Source: Gp7-AA6 sp036001245
GTDB taxonomy: Bacteria > Acidobacteriota > Thermoanaerobaculia > UBA5066 > Gp7-AA6
Length of the DNA stretch: 64,000 nucleotides
Direction: 5' to 3'
Assembly (NCBI GenBank): GCA_036001245.1
Contig: DASYUL010000024.1
Span: 1 to 64,000, forward strand
Positions 61,025-64,000 of this stretch are shown here, in pieces. How positions within the stretch are numbered: position 1 is the first letter of the stretch; the number at the start of each line of letters is the position of its first letter. The position numbers and the translations under genes were made by a program. Below the pieces are notes generated by a model. That model was not told the origin of the DNA, made no database searches, and was given only the letters and a program-made list of their open reading frames with translations.

Positions 61025-61060
61025 GTGCCGAAACCGCTCCGTGCCCAATTAGTGCCCCGA
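61025..61060. promoter_or_regulatory. Candidate integrase arm-type sites, right
   Basis: GTGCCGAA at 61025, GTGCCCAA at 61041, GTGCCCCGA at 61052, similar to the left-end group. The stretch around 61041-61075 aligns with the integrase 3' end (GTGCCCAA-AGTGCCC-GA-TTGG-ATCGAA-GCG), so it may also be a vestige of a related integrase end. Confidence 0.45.
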
Positions 61061-61090
61061 ATTGGATCGAATCGCGTTGAAGGCAGACTC

Positions 61091-61134
61091 GCGCGAAAAA
61101 GAAAACGCGGGGAAACCCTCGATTTTCCCGCGTT
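61091..61134 (-). terminator. Rho-independent terminator at attR, minus strand
   Basis: Minus-strand stem AACGCGGGAAAA/TTTCCCCGCGTT (12 bp, one mismatch, 61134-61104) followed by TTTTCTTTTT (about 61104-61095). It would stop leftward transcripts entering the element from the spoVG side. Confidence 0.8.
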
Positions 61135-61173
61135 GAGTTGAAGCGGCTAGAAGCTAGCTACGGCATCGCCGCA

Positions 61174-61213
61174 CTCCAAAGGCCGGTGCCTTACCAGTTT
61201 GGCGACGCCCCAA
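61174..61213 (-). repeat. attR: 40-bp repeat with orphan tRNA-Gln 5' half
   Basis: Identical to 49891-49930. On the minus strand it holds the tRNA-Gln 5' acceptor, D arm and anticodon 5' half, but the next bases (TGCGGCG) are element sequence, so no functional tRNA can form. Confidence 0.93.
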
Positions 61214-61223
61214 CGCTCACACG

Positions 61224-61229
61224 ATTGTA
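61224..61229 (-). promoter_or_regulatory. Probable original tRNA-Gln promoter -10
   Basis: TACAAT on the minus strand, 11 nt before the repeat. It is on the spoVG side of attR, so it is ancestral chromosomal DNA. The -35 region has no good match. Confidence 0.5.
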
Positions 61230-61256
61230 GCGTCGGAGCGAGGGCGCCGCGGCCGC

Positions 61257-61589
61257 TCAGCCCGCGACTTCGCGCGCCGCGGGTTCCTCCACCGGTTCCT
61301 CGATCGGAACTTCTTCGACGCGGGCGGGGGGAGTTTCGGTGCGAATGCGCTCGTACTCCGAGAGAATGCGCCGCTCCATCCGCTCCCTCGTATCGCGGTT
61401 CAGGGGATGAGCGATGTCCTTGAACTCCCCGTTCTTCTTGCGCTTGGACGGCATCGACACGAAGACCCCGTTGGGGCCCTGAATCACCTTCAAGTCCGAC
61501 ACCAGAAAGCAGTCGTCGAGCACGATGGACACGTAGGCTTTGAGCCTCTCTTCCTCAACGGGAAAAACCTTTACCTGAGTGATCTCCAT
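61257..61589 (-). CDS. spoVG: SpoVG-family RNA-binding protein
   Basis: 110 residues. The SpoVG core (about 1-80: QVKVFPVEEERLKAYVSIVLDDCFLVSDLKVIQGPNGVFVSMPSKRKKNGEFKDIAHPLN) is complete; the C-terminus is Glu/Pro-rich. SpoVG proteins bind RNA/DNA and affect septation and gene expression in Bacillus and relatives; here no sporulation is implied. It overlaps ispE by 19 nt, a conserved ispE-spoVG pair. Confidence 0.93.
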   Translation of the reverse strand: MEITQVKVFPVEEERLKAYVSIVLDDCFLVSDLKVIQGPNGVFVSMPSKRKKNGEFKDIAHPLNRDTRERMERRILSEYERIRTETPPARVEEVPIEEPVEEPAAREVAG

Positions 61590-62473
61590 TGGAATCCTCC
61601 CGAAGATTCGGTGCGGAGTCGGTACTCATCACGGGACAGGGTCCGACAGCGAAGAAGACGAGTCTCCGGGTGCCGTGCCGCAAGCCGCGACGCGTCGTCG
61701 TGAGACGCGCCCTTCAGAACGATCGTCGAGCCGGAGCCGGTGATGGCGGCTTCGGACGCCAGCGAACGCGCGGAATCGAGCAGGACACCCATCTCCGGTC
61801 TCATCTGTAGCACGGCGAATGCCAGATCGTTCGGGCCGAAGAACCGCCCGGAAGTCTCGACGTCGAGAGAGCTTGGAAGTGGGCCTTCGTCGCCGCCGCT
61901 CCCTGCCCGGCGCCTCGCGAGGTAGGCCTCGCGGGTGGAGATCGGAAAGGGCGGGATCAGCAGAAGAAGCTCGACGCTCTGCGAGTCGGGCAAGGGGTGG
62001 ATGCGCTCTCCCCGGCCGCCGACGTCCGCCTCTCCTCCGACGAGAAAGAAGGGCACGTCGCTCCCGAGCCCTCCAGCGAGCTCCGCCAGCTCCTCGGTCG
62101 AAAGCGGCGCCTCCCACAGACGGGAGAGGAGCGTGAGAGCGAGCGCGGCGTCCGAGCTGCCGCCGGCGAGGCCCGCGCCAACCGGGATCCTTTTCTTCAG
62201 GTGAATTCGCGCGTCGGCAGGCCGTCCGAGCCGCGCCGCGAGTGCCCGCGCCGCCCGCAAGACGAGGTTGGATTCGTCGACGGGTACGTCGAGGCCCTCG
62301 CACGAGAACTCGAGTCTCCCTTCGCCCGGCGCGACGCCGATCGAGTCGCAGAGGTCGATCGCGACGAGCCTCGAGCGGATCTCGTGATACCCGTCGGGCG
62401 AGAGCTCTCCGACCCTGAGCTCCCGGTTGATCTTCGCCGGGGCGTCCGCCCGGAGAACCGGTTCAAGGTTCAA
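61571..62473 (-). CDS. ispE: 4-diphosphocytidyl-2-C-methyl-D-erythritol kinase
   Basis: About 300 residues. GHMP kinase of the MEP isoprenoid pathway. N-terminal PAKIN(R)EL segment (normally PAKINLxL), GHMP loop PVGAGLAGGSSDAALAL, and the C-terminal ITGSGSTIV motif. Start TTG 62473, which overlaps the lipoprotein stop in TTGA; the longer frame to 62572 is the lipoprotein shadow. It neighbours spoVG as in many bacteria. Confidence 0.92.
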   Translation of the reverse strand: MNLEPVLRADAPAKINRELRVGELSPDGYHEIRSRLVAIDLCDSIGVAPGEGRLEFSCEGLDVPVDESNLVLRAARALAARLGRPADARIHLKKRIPVGAGLAGGSSDAALALTLLSRLWEAPLSTEELAELAGGLGSDVPFFLVGGEADVGGRGERIHPLPDSQSVELLLLIPPFPISTREAYLARRRAGSGGDEGPLPSSLDVETSGRFFGPNDLAFAVLQMRPEMGVLLDSARSLASEAAITGSGSTIVLKGASHDDASRLAARHPETRLLRCRTLSRDEYRLRTESSGGFQWRSLR

Positions 62474-62482
62474 GGTTGGGAA
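62456..62482. repeat. Heptamer repeat at the lipoprotein/ispE junction
   Basis: GGTTCAA, GGTTCAA, GGTTGGG (7-bp period), across the ispE start codon. Confidence 0.7.
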
Positions 62483-63138
62483 GCGGGAGCCGAGGCGGGC
62501 TCTTTCGCGACCAGCGTGAGCTGGAGCATCTTCCCGGTGCGGCGGTCTTCGATCCTGATCCTTTCGGGCCACGGGTCGAGCCGGCCGGAGTAGGTCGCGA
62601 CGAGCTCCGCCTCGGGGCGCTCGATCTTGAGCGTCTGGAGTCGCGCCTGCCCGACGTCGAGGACCGCCTCGACCGGGTCGCGGCCGGTGAAGCGCAGGAG
62701 GCTCTCACCTGCCCGGGCTCCCTCGACGCGGGCCGGCGTCCTCCACACTCCGGCGAGCACGGCGCGAAGCTCTTCGGGCTCGAGGGGTATTGGCCGCGCG
62801 CCCTTCGCTTCGAGGACGCCCGAGACATAGCGCGCGATCGGCGACCCGAACGGCCCCGTGAGGGTCGCTTCGAGGTGGCCGGGCAGCGCTTCGACCGCGA
62901 GAGTCCCCGGGACCTTCACGAGGCCTTCCGACATCTTCGCGTCGTAGAGGAGGCGAGCCGGTCCGAGCGAGTCGGCCCGCTCGAGGGCGATCGCCCACGC
63001 GTCGAGCGCGCGGCGCGACTCGTCGACTCCGGCGGGTCCGAACGCTGGCGCGCGCGACGCGCAGGCCGTCGCTGCGGCGGTGACGAGGGCGGCGAGGATC
63101 GCGAGCCGGATAGGCTGCGATTCAGCTCTTGCGCGCAA
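62470..63138 (-). CDS. Outer-membrane lipoprotein, LolB-like/DUF4292-like
   Basis: 222 residues. Signal peptide with the lipobox ATAC (Cys near residue 27). The middle (about 55-210) is a beta-rich fold (ARLLYDAKMSEGLVKVPGTLAVEALPG...), like LolB or outer-membrane lipoprotein carriers that pass lipoproteins through the periplasm; function uncertain. Start TTG 63138. ispE follows with a TTGA overlap, and the TPR gene precedes it by an overlap. Confidence 0.75.
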   Translation of the reverse strand: MRARAESQPIRLAILAALVTAAATACASRAPAFGPAGVDESRRALDAWAIALERADSLGPARLLYDAKMSEGLVKVPGTLAVEALPGHLEATLTGPFGSPIARYVSGVLEAKGARPIPLEPEELRAVLAGVWRTPARVEGARAGESLLRFTGRDPVEAVLDVGQARLQTLKIERPEAELVATYSGRLDPWPERIRIEDRRTGKMLQLTLVAKEPASAPASQP

Positions 63139-64000
63139 CTCGCGCGAGCTTCTGGCGGACCTTCTCCGGCTCCTCGTGCTTCAACTGGAGGGCGCGCTCC
63201 CAGTGAGCGATGGCCCGCGCGACGTCCCCCTGTCGCTCCGACAGGTCCCCGAGGTGTTCCTCGATCGTCGGATCGTCGGGCTCGCGCTGTTTCGCGTCGG
63301 CAAGATAGGTCTGCGCCTTCTCCAGCCGGCCGAGGCGAAAGTACACCCATCCGAGCGAGTCGAGGTAGGCGCCGTTGCGCGGCTCCCTCGCCACTGCCTT
63401 CTCGAGGAGCTCGCGCGCCTCGTCGAGCCGGATTCCGCGGTCGGCCCACATGTATCCGAGGTAGTTCTGCGCGGCCGAGTCGTTCGGGCGCCCCTGGAGG
63501 AGCTTCTGAAACGTCTTCTCGGCCTCGCCCGTCGCGCCGCTTCTCTCGAGCGCGGAGCCGAGTCGGAAGAGAGCCTCGGAGCTGTCGGGGAAACGTCGCG
63601 ACGCCTCGCGCGCGACGCGGGCCGCGGCGGCGTAGTCCTTCACGCGAGCGTAGATGTCCGCGGCGGCGAGCACCTCGTCGATGTCCTGGGAGGCGGCGAG
63701 CTTCGCGAGCGACTCCTCGGCCTTCTTCCGGTCGCCTGCGCGGTACTGGAACTCCGCGGCGAGAGCCGCCCATTCGGTCTTGTCCGGCTCCGCCGCGAGA
63801 GCCGCGCGCACCTTCTCAAGGCCGCCGGCGAAGTCCTCCTTCTCGCGCGAGGCGGTCGCGAGGATGCGGAGAGCCCGGGGGTTGACCGTCCCCTGCTTGA
63901 CGGCGAGCGGGCTCAGGATCTGCTGCGCGCGCGCAAAGTCCTTCTGGAGGACCGCAAGGTATCCGAGCTCGACGGTGGCCGCGTCGCGGGCGGGGATCTT
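63122..64000 (-). CDS. TPR-repeat protein (5' end beyond window)
   Basis: 293 residues of the C-terminal part seen. At least seven TPR-like repeats (AQTYLADAKQREPDDPTIEEHLGDLSERQGD and AIAHWERALQLKHEEPEKVRQKLARVA type), partner-binding scaffold. The frame is open to the right edge, so the start lies outside. The 17-nt overlap with the lipoprotein gene suggests an operon for outer-membrane or lipoprotein biogenesis. Confidence 0.85.
   Translation of the reverse strand, partial: KIPARDAATVELGYLAVLQKDFARAQQILSPLAVKQGTVNPRALRILATASREKEDFAGGLEKVRAALAAEPDKTEWAALAAEFQYRAGDRKKAEESLAKLAASQDIDEVLAAADIYARVKDYAAAARVAREASRRFPDSSEALFRLGSALERSGATGEAEKTFQKLLQGRPNDSAAQNYLGYMWADRGIRLDEARELLEKAVAREPRNGAYLDSLGWVYFRLGRLEKAQTYLADAKQREPDDPTIEEHLGDLSERQGDVARAIAHWERALQLKHEEPEKVRQKLARVARKS

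Larger units (their letters stand above)
49931..61213. mobile_element. Integrated phage-satellite-like element, about 11.3 kb
   Basis: Bounded by the 40-bp att repeats. Gene set: tyrosine integrase at one end, small regulators (RHH, HTH), TerL, scaffold-like coiled coil, a divergent promoter region, PrimPol-helicase with an iteron-like region, and cargo. No portal, capsid, protease, tail or lysis gene was recognised. The size and gene order (integrase, regulators, replication and packaging, no virion genes) match phage satellites such as PICIs. A decayed prophage is the other reading. Confidence 0.82.

Noticed and set aside
61174..61213. Second tRNA gene
   Set aside because: Only the 5' half is present; the T arm and the acceptor 3' half are missing.
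49931..61213. Complete prophage
   Set aside because: No capsid, portal, tail or lysis genes recognised and too short for a tailed phage.
1..64000. CRISPR array
   Set aside because: No regular direct repeats with unique spacers of about 30 bp were seen; the tandem repeats found have 7-bp or about 46-bp periods with no spacer logic.

Overview
The window is high-GC chromosomal DNA from a diderm bacterium, most likely an Acidobacteriota member (possibly the Thermoanaerobaculia lineage). The evidence is lipid A synthesis (LpxB, an MsbA-type exporter) beside SpoVG, Pkn-type kinases fused to PD40/TolB or TPR domains, an ECF sigma/anti-sigma/DUF4097 cassette, and a very dense minus-strand gene layout with 4-nt ATGA or TTGA overlaps and frequent GTG/TTG starts. 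The phylum is an inference from gene content; no 16S gene is present.

Layout: 1-4.4 kb, two Ser/Thr kinases. 4.4-12.6 kb, uracil-DNA glycosylase, coaBC, rpoZ, gmk, yicC, msbA-like, lpxB, two small membrane proteins, a HIT protein and an HU/IHF protein. 12.7-19.2 kb, rpsA, cmk, rluB-like, scpB, scpA, trpS and an M50 protease. 19.3-22.8 kb, a plus-strand ECF sigma factor, anti-sigma/HEAT protein and DUF4097 protein. 23-31 kb, a probably acquired secreted protein, an M24 peptidase, an SDR, recG, a cNMP-FHA protein and an S66 carboxypeptidase. 31.2-31.6 kb, RNase P RNA. 31.7-45 kb, a NYN nuclease, DUF4126, two DUF4388 proteins (one with a J domain and TPRs, one with a SPOR-like end), uvrC, a Gfo/Idh/MocA oxidoreductase, uvrB and PBP1A. 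45-49.7 kb, rplI, DUF2232, rpsR, rpsF, pth, rplY and prs. 61.2-64 kb, spoVG, ispE, a lipoprotein and a TPR protein.

The most notable feature is an integrated element of about 11.3 kb (49891-61213) inserted in the 5' half of a tRNA-Gln(TTG) gene. It splits what looks like an ancestral ispE-spoVG-tRNAGln-prs-rplY-pth-rpsF-rpsR-rplI neighbourhood. A perfect 40-bp direct repeat marks both ends. The element carries a tyrosine integrase, HTH and ribbon-helix-helix regulators, a complete-looking TerL, a scaffold-like coiled-coil protein, a divergent control region with a near-consensus promoter, a primase-polymerase/helicase followed by an iteron-like candidate origin, and a few cargo genes. No portal, capsid or tail gene was recognised, so it resembles a phage satellite (PICI-like in logic) more than an intact prophage. 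Integration appears to have moved the original tRNA promoter to the far end, where it should transcribe a 5' tRNA fragment into an element terminator.

Repeats are the second theme: a 49-bp REP-like palindrome, 7-bp-period tandem repeats at many gene ends, a family containing GATCCCGAAGGGGTC, and a pair of identical terminator hairpins flanking the secreted-protein gene.
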